64,000 bases of DNA from Pseudorasbora parva (lineage: Eukaryota; Chordata; Actinopteri; Cypriniformes; Gobionidae): positions 20,173,213-20,237,212 of the forward strand of contig NC_090178.1 in NCBI RefSeq assembly GCF_024679245.1. The letters are read 5' to 3'. This document shows, piece by piece, positions 1 through 63,550 of the stretch. The position numbers were made by a program, and so were the translations under genes. Below the pieces are notes generated by a model. The model saw nothing but the letters and a program-made list of their open reading frames with translations. It searched no databases and was not told where the DNA came from. Every line of letters starts with the position of its first letter. Within the stretch, counting starts at the first letter, position 1.

Positions 1-221
1 CTTTAAGAAATATCTGAATGTTTACTTAGATACTCGCCAAGATGGGCATGTTGACAGTTTTTGTTTGAATTTGTCAGTTTTAGAGCAAGAAAACATACTC
101 ATTCATGTGCTGTCTAGACTATAGCACTTAAGGAGCTGCGATGTCCGATTTACAGGCTACTAACAGTTTAGACAGCTTCACTCATGTGAAGAGCATGCAG
201 AAAGTATCCATGGACAGAAAC

Positions 222-765
222 AGGCTGCATCCGAAATACTTCCTACTATAAGGCGAAAAACAGTTTGTGACAAAATAGTATGTCCGAAATCACAGTACTC
301 ATAAAAGAGTAGGCAAAAACTACCCAAACGATCGACTACTTCTGGCGAGATTCTGAAGTGTACATACGATTGAGACTTTACTATCCCATGAGGCCACAGC
401 ACTGTAAAAAATTATATGTTCAATAAGTTATGAAAACATATGTTTTTACATTGTTTTAACTCATCAAAATAAGTTAAGCAATGTTAAACTTGTTTTTATT
501 AGTTATACAAGATGTAACTATTTTATTTAAGTCAGTTTAACATCATTTAAGTTGAAATAACTTAAACATCCAAGTCGATTGTACTGCAAAAGTTCAAAAT
601 TTGCCTTTTTTTTTTACAGTGAGGGAGGATTTGTTAAGGGAAATGAAGCGACTTTAACTGACGCTGGTAAGTCGCATGTCAAGGGCAACCTGGCGAATGC
701 AGTATGTCCAGATTAAATTCCTTCTACACATACTCATGTTATAGCCTAACATACTTTTTCAGCAG
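222..765 (-). repeat. Interspersed repeat R1, left copy (interrupted)
   Basis: The block gagattctgaagtg, then actatcccatgaggcca, matches in reverse complement a block at 10870-11063. A translated open frame across it (containing WPHGIVK) is also shared between copies, which shows it is repeat sequence and not a gene. It is split by a 222-base insertion at 400-621 and resumes at agggaggatttg. The related copy at 10748 reads straight through. Confidence 0.65.
400..621. mobile_element. Short cactgtaaaa-ended MITE inserted into R1
   Basis: The element starts cactgtaaaaaa and ends tttttttacagtg, so it has short inverted ends of about 12 bases. It is AT-rich inside, with repeated aagttaa/ttaactt motifs. 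The interrupted flanking repeat confirms insertion. Similar-ended elements occur near 12200, 36408 and 41393. Confidence 0.6.
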
Positions 766-3177
766 TCGTGAAGTAATAAATTATTCAAAATAAATAGGCT
801 ACCTACTTAAGAGTTTATGCAATTTCGAATGCAGCCATACATTAGATGAACTTTATCTGTTTAACTATCTATGTTGTTTTTGTCAACAAGCCATATTTAT
901 GGATGCTTCATCACATTTGAGAGCAAGTGCGCGCCACCGATCCGTGAATGTAGAACGAATCAGTTGGTTGTACGAATCAGTTTAAATGAATCAATGACTC
1001 ATATACAATATTTGTTATTTGACTGAACAAATCAAAGATTTTGAACAAATCAGTTCAATGCTGCTGTTACTACTGTAGGCTATATCGATACTCACTTATA
1101 CAGAATATAACTAAAGGTGAACATTATTGTTTCTGCTAAAACTAAGTCTGAGAAACACAAATCTGCCTATTTAATATCTTACATCATGCGGAAGACCTCA
1201 GCAAAAATATATTTCCTGACTAAAATAGCAAGTTCAATTTCATAAAGCTGGAGTAGGCTATTTTTAACGTTTTTCATTTACAGTAAACACTATGAATCAA
1301 CATGAATGATAAAACCCATATTCTCAGCAGAAAACAATAACACAATAAATGGGAGGCATTTTAATATCAGAACCATCCATCTCTTTGTAATAAAAATAAT
1401 GCAAATGAAGGAGTGTAGCACTGTATATTTATGACAAACACGGCAGCAATATCATAACCATGACTATCAGCTAAATCTTTCAAGATGATCTCACAGATAC
1501 AAGAAACAGTTCCAACAGTAAAAGAAAGCATACAGAGAAAAATAATGGAAGATAAAAACTCTTTACAAAAGAGATCCGAAGGATTCGGAGCACACCAGGG
1601 GTTTACTTGAACTGAGATACCAACCAGGGTCAGAAATGAAGCAACAACACCAACGGAAAGTGACGAACATGCCTCAAAAATGTCAAAAAAAATAAGGAAA
1701 GTGTAAATTCTAGCAATATTTGAATATAATACATATTTTTATTTATTTTCTGTTCTAGGAACATATCATAAAATATCTGCTGATGCTGAGTAACTTTTAT
1801 AGGTGAGAGGTAATAAATTCCCAGTCCAATTACTCAGAGTGCGAAATTAAGTTAATGAATTTAATAATTTATGTAGTTGACAACATATGACACACATTAG
1901 ATTAGCCATATTGAGCAGATTAGAATAATAGCCCTCATAACAATAAAACAATACACCTAGCACATATTGGAACATTTTATTTCTGACACTGATACCAACA
2001 ATAATCAATATCAGAAAAGCCTCCCCACTTCATAAACGGGCAAAATAATGTTATCCATCAGCAGCTAAATAGTGTCCCATATTACACGGTGAGCCTATGA
2101 GTACCCACACATACAGAGACACACGAACATATGTAGTCAGCAGAGTTGCATGGCGCAATGTCAGCAGTGTCTTTTGTCATACACCGTTCTGTATACATCC
2201 TTTCAGCTGTTATTGTGAAACAGAAAAAAAGAAAAGAAAAAAATACACCATACGCTGACAAACAAACTCAAGCAGCCAAATATATCACAACAAACCACCA
2301 CAGCATTTTCACTAAAACCTTCCTGGGTCTAGTGAACAGCAGATGTTAAGCAGTTTTAGGGTCATCGCTAAAATTCACATGCAGGGCCCTAAATGTTTTT
2401 GGGTGGTCCCCTTCTCCTTCGGATCCAATGAGCAGACTATATAGTCTAGTTTTTCTCCCGTGATGATGAAATTCTATATATTCAACAACAAAATGCATGC
2501 GATTTTATCTACAGAAGCATTTGGCTGCTCCTGACATTTTCAAGACTAAATTTGTTCATTCCATCTCCCAGAATAGATTTCTCTAATGCCCTCTCACTCT
2601 CAGTGAACTGACAACCAGCCAGAGAAACAGAACCAGTGAAAGCGAGAGAGGGCCAAAGAAAATGATGGAGGAAGAACCAGGAGACGTGAAAGTGTATTCT
2701 GGTGTGAATTTGATGATTCTCATGGGTGATATCAGGAAGTAGCGCACTTGATGGCACCTGATGAGTACTGAACTAAGAACTGTGGGTAATAACTGAGACT
2801 GTTCAGCTCCACCTGTCAGAAAACCTGCAGTTAGTGTGTCCGCTGAATCCAGAGCCACTTATCTGCACCGGAGTCTTTATGGATAGAAAGAGGGGAAGTG
2901 AAGTTCACATAGAGCAGTATGATAGAAAACCATAACTTATTGCTAAAATACCTAACACGACATACATCCATAGATTACATAAAGTGGGATATTGAGTGTT
3001 TTTGGGAACTCCATTTCCAAGTAACTGTGGGACACCAAACAGGTTCTGCCTTGTTTTTGTTGGCTGGATGGGTCTGAGCAATTGGCTTTTGGACCTGAAG
3101 AAGCTTAGTTAAAATGTCAATTCTGGTGAGCTTTCATCAGTCTTTTTCAGAAATAGAAATGATATAAAGCAAAGATA
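766..3177. other. Intergenic DNA, nothing recognised
   Basis: AT-rich sequence downstream of the semaphorin gene. Short open frames at 2146-2349, 2509-2757 and 2583-2858 show no family motifs or codon signal. No RNA gene or clear element end was seen. Confidence 0.5.
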
Positions 3178-4697
3178 CAGTCTTGTTCAAAATAATAGCA
3201 GTACAATGTGACTAACCAGAATAATCAAGGTTTTTAGTATATTTTTTATTGCTACATGGCAAACAAGTTACCAGTAGGTTCAGTAGATTGTCAGAAAACA
3301 AACAAGACCCAGCATTCATGATATGCACGCTCTTAAGGCTGTGCAATTGGGCAATTAGTTGAAAGGGGTGTGTTCAAAAAAATAGCAGTGTCTACCTTTG
3401 ACTGTACAAACTCAAAACTATTTTGTACAAACATTTTTTTTTTTCCTGGGATTTAGCAATCCTGTGAATCACTAAACTAATATTTAGTTGTATGACCACA
3501 GTTTTTTAAAACTGCTTGACATCTGTGTGGCATGGAGTCAACCAACTTGTGGCACTTCTCAGCTGTTATTCCACTCCATGATTCTTTAACAACATTCCAC
3601 AATTCATTCACATTTCTTGGTTTTGCTTCAGAAACAGCATTTTTGATGTGTGTTTTGGGTCATTGTCTTGTTGAAACAACCATTTCAAGGGCATGTCCTC
3701 TTCAGCATAGGGCAACATGACCTCTTCAAGTATTTTAACATATGCAAACTGATCCATGATCCCTGGTATGCGATAAATAGGCCCAACACCATAGTAGGAG
3801 AAACATGTCCATATCATGATGCTTGCACCTCCATGCTTCACTGTCTTCACTGTGTACTGTGGCTTGAATTCAGAGTTTGGGGGTCGTCTCACAAACTCCC
3901 TGTGGCCCTTGGACCCAAAAAGAACAATTTTACTCTCATCAGTCCACAAAATGTTCCTCCATTTCTCTTTAGGCCAGTTGATGTGTTCTTTGGCAAATTG
4001 TAACCTCTTCTGTACATGCCTTTTTTTTAACAGAGGGACTTTGCGGGGGATTCTTGAAAATAGATTAGCTTCACACAGACGTCTTCTAACTGTCACAGTA
4101 CTTACAGGTAACTCCAGACTGTCTTTGATCATCCTGGAGGTGATCATTGGCTGAGCCTTTGCCATTCTGGTTATTCTTCTATCCATTTTGATGGTTGTCT
4201 TCCGTTTTCTTCCACGTCTCTCTAGTTTTGCTCTCCATTTTAAGGCATTGGAGATCATTTTAGCTGAACAGCCTATCATTTTTGCACCTCTTTATAGGTT
4301 TTCCCCTCTCTAATCAACTTTTTAATCAAAGTACGCTGTTCTTCTGAACAATGTCTTGAACGACCCATTTTCCTCAGCTTTCAAATGCATGTTCAACAAG
4401 TGTTGGCTTCATCCTTAAATAGGGGCCACCTGATTCACACCTGTTTCTTCACAAAATTGATGACCTCAGTGATTGAATGCCACACTGCTATTTTTTTGAA
4501 CACACCCCTTTCAACTAATTGCCCAATTGCACAGCCTTAAGAGCGTGCATATCATGAATGCTGGGTTTCATTTGTTTTCTGAGAATCTACTGAACCTACT
4601 GGTAACTTGTTTGCCACGTAGCAATAAAAAATATATACGAAAAACCTTGATTATTCTGGTTAGTCACATTGTACTGCTATTATTTTGAACAAGACTG
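3178..4697 (-). mobile_element. Tc1-like DNA transposon with ~215-base IR/DR ends
   Basis: The element is flanked by TA target duplications (3176-3177 and 4698-4699). Its ends are long inverted repeats, 3178-3391 and 4482-4697, starting CAGTCTTGTTCAAAATAATA and nearly identical. An inner direct-repeat-like copy (ttcaaaaaaatagcagtgt) sits at the internal end of each arm, the IR/DR arrangement typical of Tc1 elements. It carries a broken transposase on the minus strand. Confidence 0.92.
3477..4368 (-). pseudogene. Decayed Tc1-like transposase
   Basis: The start is the ATG at 4368 (MGRSRHCSEEQ), followed by a helix-turn-helix region. A frame break at about 4275-4285 (loss of one A in an A-run) shifts to the 223-residue frame 4279-3608. 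That frame contains a GRKRK basic motif, the catalytic WTDES and DNDPKHTS aspartate motifs, then KQNQEM. The sequence expected next, including the SPDLNPIE third catalytic acid, is missing; after a stop, a C-terminal NELWNVVKESW segment continues in another frame to TAG at 3477. An internal deletion plus frameshifts make it inactive. Confidence 0.88.
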
Positions 4698-4802
4698 TAA
4701 GTGCTAATGTTACAAAAATGTGGTGCTGCTGAGCTGAATTCACAAGAGGCAAAAGACACAACAAATGCACAAATAACAGCAGATTTAGAGTAAAAACATG
4801 TT

Positions 4803-4923
4803 TACCGGGGTGGCGAACTTTGGTCCTGGAGAGCCTCAGTCCTCCAAACCTTATAAAACTCACTTGCCTGTGTCTTTCCAGTAAACCTTCAGACTTTGAT
4901 TAGCTTGTTCAGGTGCGTTTGAT
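4803..4923. repeat. Partial MITE-like repeat (ggtcctggag ends)
   Basis: The segment ggcgaactttggtcctggag resembles one arm of a common fish foldback repeat. It was recognised by pattern only, and no second arm or target duplication was seen. Confidence 0.3.
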
Positions 4924-5451
4924 TTAGCCTAGAAATCTAGATGCACCCTAGCGGCAGCAAATGTAATCTGCCCGCAAGTGTCTTCTAGGAACTCTCAATA
5001 CCCTTCTGAGCTGTATTCCCCTCACTCTGGACGGGCCAATCACATCGTGTATAGAGTCGGTGGGCGGGGCCATAATGACGACGGCCGAGTTGCGTTTGCG
5101 TGCTTCTAGTAAACACAGAAACTGGCGAACGGCGGTGGTCTTTCGAATCAGCTTTGACCGCGAATCTGGAAGACTTGGAGTTAAGCTTTTCTCTGAGAAA
5201 AGAACAAAGAACGGCACTGAAGTCATTCTTAAGAAGGGAAGATGTGTTCGGAGTTTAGCCGACCGGATACGGCGAATGTTTAATCTATCAACAAGCTCTG
5301 TTTCACCTTCGTTGCTCTGGTTGGTGTAGCGCTATCCTATCACGTGCAGAGGGAGTTTGAAAGACAACCGTTTATCCCGCCCCTCGGATTGAGCCGTCAA
5401 TGGGGAGTTTCCAGACCAAACATCTTGATGTGAGTCTGGCTTGTCAGGCTA
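4924..5451. repeat. Interspersed repeat R2, copy 1
   Basis: This segment shares gcagcaaatgtaat, then caatcacatcgtgtatagag, gctatcctat and gtgcagagggagtttgaaag with a partial copy at 56779-57030. The open frame at 5060-5329 falls inside it and is therefore not a gene on present evidence. A more distant relative may lie at 30176-30488 (ends with gtctggtgatagccagac). Confidence 0.55.
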
Positions 5452-6080
5452 TATTTTAATCAATATTACCAGTTATTATTAACAACGAATTCCAGTTAAC
5501 TGCTTTTTAATTGTATAATATTAATTTTTTATTTGTTTCTTTCATTTTCTTGTGCTCTGCTATAATTGTATGGATGGAGGATGGAGGAGCGAGGAAATGA
5601 GGAAGGATATTGAGAAGCACCCTGTGGCTCTCCATGACCGACGTTCGCCAGTTCTGATCTTTACTTTCACTCTGAGTGGAGCTTGCATGTAGCTATGGAA
5701 TATATCTAATTTTCGTGTAGAACTATGCTGTAAACTTGGCTAGAGAGAGTCATAAACGCCACGTTTAATATATATTAACCTTCAATTCAAGGGCTCAGAG
5801 GAACTAATTTGCTATCAAGTCATTTTTGCCTTTCAGTGGTATGGCAGACATCATCCATTGGATCTTCGTAGTGCAGCTGCGGTTGGCAAACAACACCAGA
5901 ATCAGCTGTGTTTTACATAATGAGACTCTCGGCTCTCATTGACTACACCCAAACATATTTTTCTTTAAAAAAAACAGATTTTGAAGGAAAACGTTACAAA
6001 TCATTTGAAAAGTGCCGTCGAATAAAAAGAAAACTGTGTAAAAAGATCAAATCACACAATCTGCATGTTATGATCTCTCA

Positions 6081-6086
6081 TTTATT
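6081..6086 (-). promoter_or_regulatory. Candidate poly(A) signal AATAAA
   Basis: This is the first convincing AATAAA hexamer on the minus strand downstream of the stop codon that is not inside a microsatellite. Cleavage would fall roughly at 6055-6070. Other hexamers exist further downstream, for example near 5530. Confidence 0.3.
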
Positions 6087-6888
6087 TCTGTTATAAGGAA
6101 AATACAACAGTATTCCATAAAAGCAGAGGTGGAGAATCCATGGGGCTTTGCCCAGTAGTAATCATAACAGAGCACTGAATCCTGGGAAACTCCAGGACTG
6201 TATTTACACTGTGCAATAACAGAAACCTCAATGGTTAAAGCAGATAAAACAGACACACGCAGTTCCCTTTCCATCAAGATATCTATAGAAATTCAAAGAA
6301 ACTACTCCAGTCTCTTTCCACTCAGTCTACTCTCTCCGTTTTACGTCGAGTACAATGCAGGGATTCGATCCTCGGTCCGTTTTCCACCTGGGATGCATAT
6401 GATGCGGTAGCCGTCCGTTAAAATGTGACATTGCATTTGGTTTCGTGAGGGGCAACAGAGCACGTAGTTACAGGCAGCCAATTTGAAAGGTTCATTCAAG
6501 TGTACATGATAAAAACTGTATTTCAGACCAGCACCAAAATGCGAAAGCAGACACATCACAAAATAAGATGATGAAGATGACTTTGAGCAGAGGAACTGTT
6601 CTGAGTTACTCGGCCAGACTGAAGTACTGGGGAAAAAGCAAAGGGAGGTATGTGTTTGAACTACAGCCAACTGATATGGTCTCCTCATGAAGCACACACA
6701 CACACACACACACGCACAAGTCTCTCCCCCAAACAGAGTGCAAAGCCTAAGAAGTCTGCAGTGTAAAAGTTCACGTATCTTCCTTTTTACTTCATACATC
6801 TCAGAACAAACCCATCAGTTCTGTGAGGGCAGGGCTTTCTTAAACTAGAGTCGAGTCAAACGAGAAGAAAAAGACAACAAAAAACAGA

Positions 6889-6936
6889 GATAGATAGAAC
6901 GATAGATAGAACGATAGATAGAACGATAGATAGAAC

Positions 6937-7019
<83 letters not shown>

Positions 7020-7027
7020 TGATAGAT
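6889..7027. repeat. (GATA)n microsatellite in the probable 3' UTR
   Basis: A run of GATA units, preceded by four gatagatagaac-type 12-base units, covers about 138 bases. It sits in the inferred 3' UTR, where the sense strand would carry (TATC)n. Confidence 0.95.
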
Positions 7028-8082
7028 CTCTTTGGAGGGAAAACTATAGATGATCCAAATGCAAAAGCCTCACACAGCCTGGGGATATCAAAAGTATCTA
7101 GAAATATATATCTACAATAGTTATGACACATAGAGACAACCAAGCTTAAAAAAAATACAAATATTAAAAATAAAAAGATAAATGACGGCCTCTCTGCCCT
7201 TTTCTTTTGTCCCCTCTCCAACTCTGCCGCCACCCCCCATAACACATCATATTAAATAAGGCACAAATTTACACAATTAAAATTTGGCTAGTTATTGTTC
7301 ATCTATTTACACAAAACAGTTTTAGTGTTAATATTGATACATTGTTTGTTTTAACATTATACAGGAATAACTTTTGTTCTGGACTTTTACACAGTGTCCT
7401 AGCTAGGTGCAACCAGGTTTAGTGTCAAACTGCTTCGTTCTGTGAAGTATTCAGAACCAATCGGCAGGTATTTGATGTTTAAAACACTGTTATATGGAGC
7501 AGAAGAATAGACCAATCGGATTTCACTCTGGGTGGTGCTACAGATAATAGAAAACAGAAAGAGGTCAGGGTTGGACTCAAAAATGTACATAGTAGAGATA
7601 GCTTTAAATCACACCTGGTTAGGACACAGTGTTCAATGATTCCACTGTAGAAGATTAAAAAAAAATTTGGATTCACTTTCACCGATTAACTGATTTTAAC
7701 AGAGGTGTCAGAGGATAAATACTGGAGCACCATACACTGATTCTGCAGCGTATAGACAAAGAATACATTCCTCTTAGGTATATACACATACATCTTCATA
7801 ACACTAAGGCCAATTGATTTCACTGGGGACCGAGTGTTTTGATGTAACTTTCTCTAGCCACATTTAATCATCTGAATTTTAGTTTGAGTTTGAGGTGTCT
7901 AGTGCATTGCACTTGAGTGGACAGGATGGGGTTGATATTATTGCTTATGGTTTTTACAGAGATCTCTTCAGGTTGTGTGGGCATTTCACAGCACAGTTGC
8001 TTTCAAAATAAGGCGAAGGAACTCGTTGAGGGGGCTAAACCATTTCGATAATCTAGATACATACACTGGGTAAGCATATGTA

Positions 8083-8106
8083 CATACACACATACATATA
8101 TATTTT

Positions 8107-8137
<31 letters not shown>

Positions 8138-8158
8138 GCACACACACATGCATATATA
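8083..8158. repeat. AT/CA compound microsatellite
   Basis: Alternating tatata and cacaca tracts with minor interruptions lie in the probable 3' UTR. Confidence 0.85.
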
Positions 8159-8597
8159 CACATTTCTAATTGGGATCAGCACAGTTCATCAACTCTACAT
8201 CAACAGAATAGTTAAGCCAAAGCAAGAAAGATCAGAATATCAAACAAGGTGTGTACACTTGTTTGGATAAAAGTTCAGGTCTGGAGTTTAGGATCAGTGA
8301 CACCTGTCTAGACAGTCCAAAGTAACACCGTAAAGCCTCACACTTATCACGGTGGCAGCCTAAATCTAGGTGGACTCTTGTAACTCCTCCCCTTCTAATG
8401 GCCAATAGCTGAGCAATACCAATATGGTACAAATATATTCATGAAACAGAAAAACAGGTCACAGTTCAAATGTAAAGTCAACAACACTGGCAGCCAATCT
8501 TTTTTTTGTCTAGTCTTTCAACTGTTCTTGACCACAATCAGTTCTGAGAGGTCGAGTAGCCTTTTACGAAAAACCACAGGCTTTTCTTCTGCATTGT

Positions 8598-60334
<51,737 letters not shown>

Positions 60335-63300
60335 CTGCATGATGGAGAAGAGAAAAGACCGAGTTAAAAGCAACTAGAAATTTTCACTCTCTACCATCTT
60401 GGTGTCAGTGTAGCACCTGAAGGATTATGCTTATTTTTACATCGACTTTTTCAAATTAAGTGTAGCTTTTTAATGGTATGCAATATTAAATCTTCATGTC
60501 TAGTCTCTATAAGTAAGTCTTTTCATAGAATTTCAGAGGCAACAATAAAATTCCATCTACACCTCTTAGGATTTTAATAAGAACGTTTTGAGAGGTCAGT
60601 GCCATGGCCTAGTGGTAAAGGCATATATGCGGAAGACATTAGGGGCGAAGAACTGAAGGTGCGTAGGCACCTATTGCAATCGTTAGCGTTCTTATTATTA
60701 TTCTTCCACTTCTTCTTCTTTAGCTCTTGAGTCTATAGCAGCTCACATAACCGCTTGTGGGAAAGTTATGAAGCCATATGATGTATTTTTCCATCATGGA
60801 CATTTTTCCGCCATTTTCATTTTTCAGAAAAATCAACTTTTTCAAACTCCTCATAGGCCTTCAATTTGCCGAAGAACATGCCAAAATGGATGTGAGGCCA
60901 TAATGCTTTAGCATTTTCTAACTAAACTGTGTTTGCGTTATGACAACCATGGCCCGAGGCTTCCTGCAGCATTTCAACGCAGTGCCACCTAATGGTCAGT
61001 TTGGGAGTTATAATTTTTTTTTTTTTTTTTTTTTACATTTTCGCTTATAACTTCTTAATGGTTTGGCAAAAAAAGCACAACTTGTCTTTTTAGATTACGT
61101 GCAACATGCCAAGTCAAACAAAACCAAATGTTCCCATAGTTGCCGTTTTGGGCATTGGCCATATTATCCTTAAAATGTTATGTTTTACGAAACCTGTGAT
61201 GAAGTAAATGAAAATCGGTATGCGTCTTTGGCACCATGCCCTGAAGATACTCAAAGTTTCGGGGCAGCACCACCTTGTGGTCAAAAGTTATAATAAAATT
61301 TCCAAAACTGCTAAAAACTTTTTAAATTAGCTGATTGTAATGAAGCTATCATTTCTTAATTAGATTCCTTGGGTAATGCCTAGAACATAGATACCAATTT
61401 TGCCATAGTCGTCCAAACTTCCTGTCCGCTATTTTGATTTTCTTTAAAAACGTATAAAATGTAGCAAACCGGTTCCAATCACTTTCTGTCTGGGGGCCTC
61501 GATAAGCACACACACCAAAAACTGTTTAATATTTATAGTGATTCATATCACAGAACTCATTTTGCTGTAAGCAATTATGATGTGTACGTGTGTTTACACT
61601 CAGAAATATCATTTGCTAATTAATCTCATTTACACTTAAAAAGATTATTTTCTAGCACAATGTCAAAGATGAGTCACTTTGGCATACTCTTCTTTCAGAG
61701 GCTGAGTGGGTTCTACATTGTCAGACCCGCAGAGATGTCCACCGTGACCTGCGGGGACCTTTAATTTGCAGGTCTGTTTGGAAACTGTGGACTGCACAAA
61801 AGTAGCAGACACAGTGTGGCAAGCGTGACCTTGGGGTGAAAAGAAAATCGGGACATTTTAATGATTCCTGTTAGTTTAGTTACTTAGTGATTATGAAACT
61901 GTGTATTGTTAAGAGTTTCTCCTAAACTTGGCAGACCACAGGTGGCCACAGCAGGAACCAAAGCCCGCTCTGATGTTCAGGAGCTACAGTAAACAAACAT
62001 GTAAAGGTTAAATTGGAGTAGAAACTTCACTCTTTTCTCAAAGACACTGTCGGGGTAAACACCATCATCTGATCTCGGCAGGATCATCCCTCAATAAAAA
62101 TCACCCAGAGTGTCTGCATCCCACTAGCCAGAGCCAATGAACCAGTGATATGAGAAATAAACTTCAATCCACATGACTCTTACAAGTCGGAAAATCACTG
62201 CATGAACTCACTGCATGTTAATGAATATTCTAGAATTCTCAGCTTCATTCTTCAAAATAAATTAAGATTAATCAGTCAAACTAAAGTTCGAAATCTTAAA
62301 GGATGGAGTCTGAATTTAGATTTTAAAACGCTACGCATCACACACTTGCAGACTTTGTAAACGGTTACAAAGAAAAATCATTCAGAGCATTCTACACTAA
62401 TCAACTGAAGATCACACGCTATAAGACTTTTAAGTTGTTCCAAAAACAACAAACTCCGGCAGAAACATAGGCCTACTTGCTAGGAGGCGCATGACTAATG
62501 AAAGGAATGTGTTCTAAAATCGCCTGAAAATGTGTTTCATACAATTTTCTGAGAAATCTGACAACTCCAACTGCAAAAATCTGCAGACTGACTCTGACCA
62601 AAGTTTGTTTTTTCGCAATAGCAGTGAATAACATTAAACTAGGGTTGTCCTATCGCCATAAAAGGCCCATATCAATAGATTAAAAAATAATAAAAAATAC
62701 AAATCATATTTCCACATTATGGCTGATATAATTCTCAAAGTGACGGTAGTCATTGACATTACAATCTACTATAAATTCCCAAGGAACTTGGTTTCAGCAA
62801 AAAAAAAAAAAAAAAAACTTTACTGAGTAAATTAACAGCATTTTTTTGCGCAAACTATCGTTTAACTCTTTCATGTATGATTTATTAAATCAAAAAGTAA
62901 TATGTTTGTTTTTAAAATGGCTTCCAAATATTTGTACACTCACTGTATGCATGGGTTAAAGTACCAAATATCAAATAGGATCACACTGGATGACATGAGA
63001 GACAACTAGTCCAGGAATTAATGAACTCAGCTGCAAAAACACTGATGCCAACAGTCAAATCAACAAATATGCCATATTTTGTTAAAGCTTGTTAACATTC
63101 AACTTTTTTCACCCGTAATGTGTGGGCTGCACCAACACTGACTGATGGGATCCCCTATGTGGGAGAGAGACAGACTACCAAAGCCATCAAAAGCATCAAC
63201 AGCAGTAACAACTATTTTCAAATCGCTTTTAAACAATGACAATCACATTCAACAATTAGTACATTTATTCCTGAAAATTAAGATGACAATCACGATTAAA

Positions 63301-63550
63301 TTATACATTAAATGTGTCATTTGTACAGAAGCAAACTGAGCAACTAGTTAATGCAGTGACGGCCCTCGCTGACAGCACCTCTGAGCTGCTGAGCCAGAAA
63401 ATCACAGAAATTGAGGTACCTGTCTCGACTCATTTGCATATTTTGATATGGTCTCTCTGCACTGTAGTGGCTCCCACCAGCCCAGCACTCCACAAGAAAC
63501 CCATATATTACAGTCCAGACCAAATTTGTTATTTCAAACCACCATCTTAA
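60335..63550. other. Upstream intron or 5' region, no exon recognised
   Basis: I looked on the minus strand for a signal-peptide exon or the FPED-type N-terminal motif of class 6 semaphorins and did not find one. A repeat-like block at about 60593-61100 (with cctattgcaatcgttagcgt and a ttattattattcttcc tract) has a tRNA A-box-like tggcctagtggt at about 60606. The rest is unclassified. Confidence 0.5.

Larger units (their letters stand above)
6060..8597 (-). other. sema6d-like: Probable 3' untranslated region of the semaphorin gene
   Basis: About 2.5 kb after the stop codon lacks transposon ends and contains only simple repeats (GATA tract, AT/CA tract). A canonical poly(A) signal on the minus strand (TTTATT on the plus strand) lies at 6086-6081. 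Class 6 semaphorins usually have long 3' UTRs. The true end is inferred, not demonstrated. Confidence 0.35.

Noticed and set aside
178..402. 74-residue frame with WPHGIVK
   Set aside because: The same peptide pattern occurs in the repeat copy at 10852-11034, so it is repeat-derived.
5060..5329. 89-residue basic open frame
   Set aside because: It lies inside repeat R2, which has another copy at 56779 where the frame is not kept. No domain recognised.
6341..6799. 152-residue minus-strand frame downstream of the semaphorin
   Set aside because: It lies in the probable 3' UTR and includes a CA-repeat-derived Cys-Val run; no protein family is recognisable.
60593..60680. Possible tRNA gene (tggcctagtggt A-box)
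   Set aside because: No matching B-box or cloverleaf can be drawn; more likely part of a SINE-like or other repeat.
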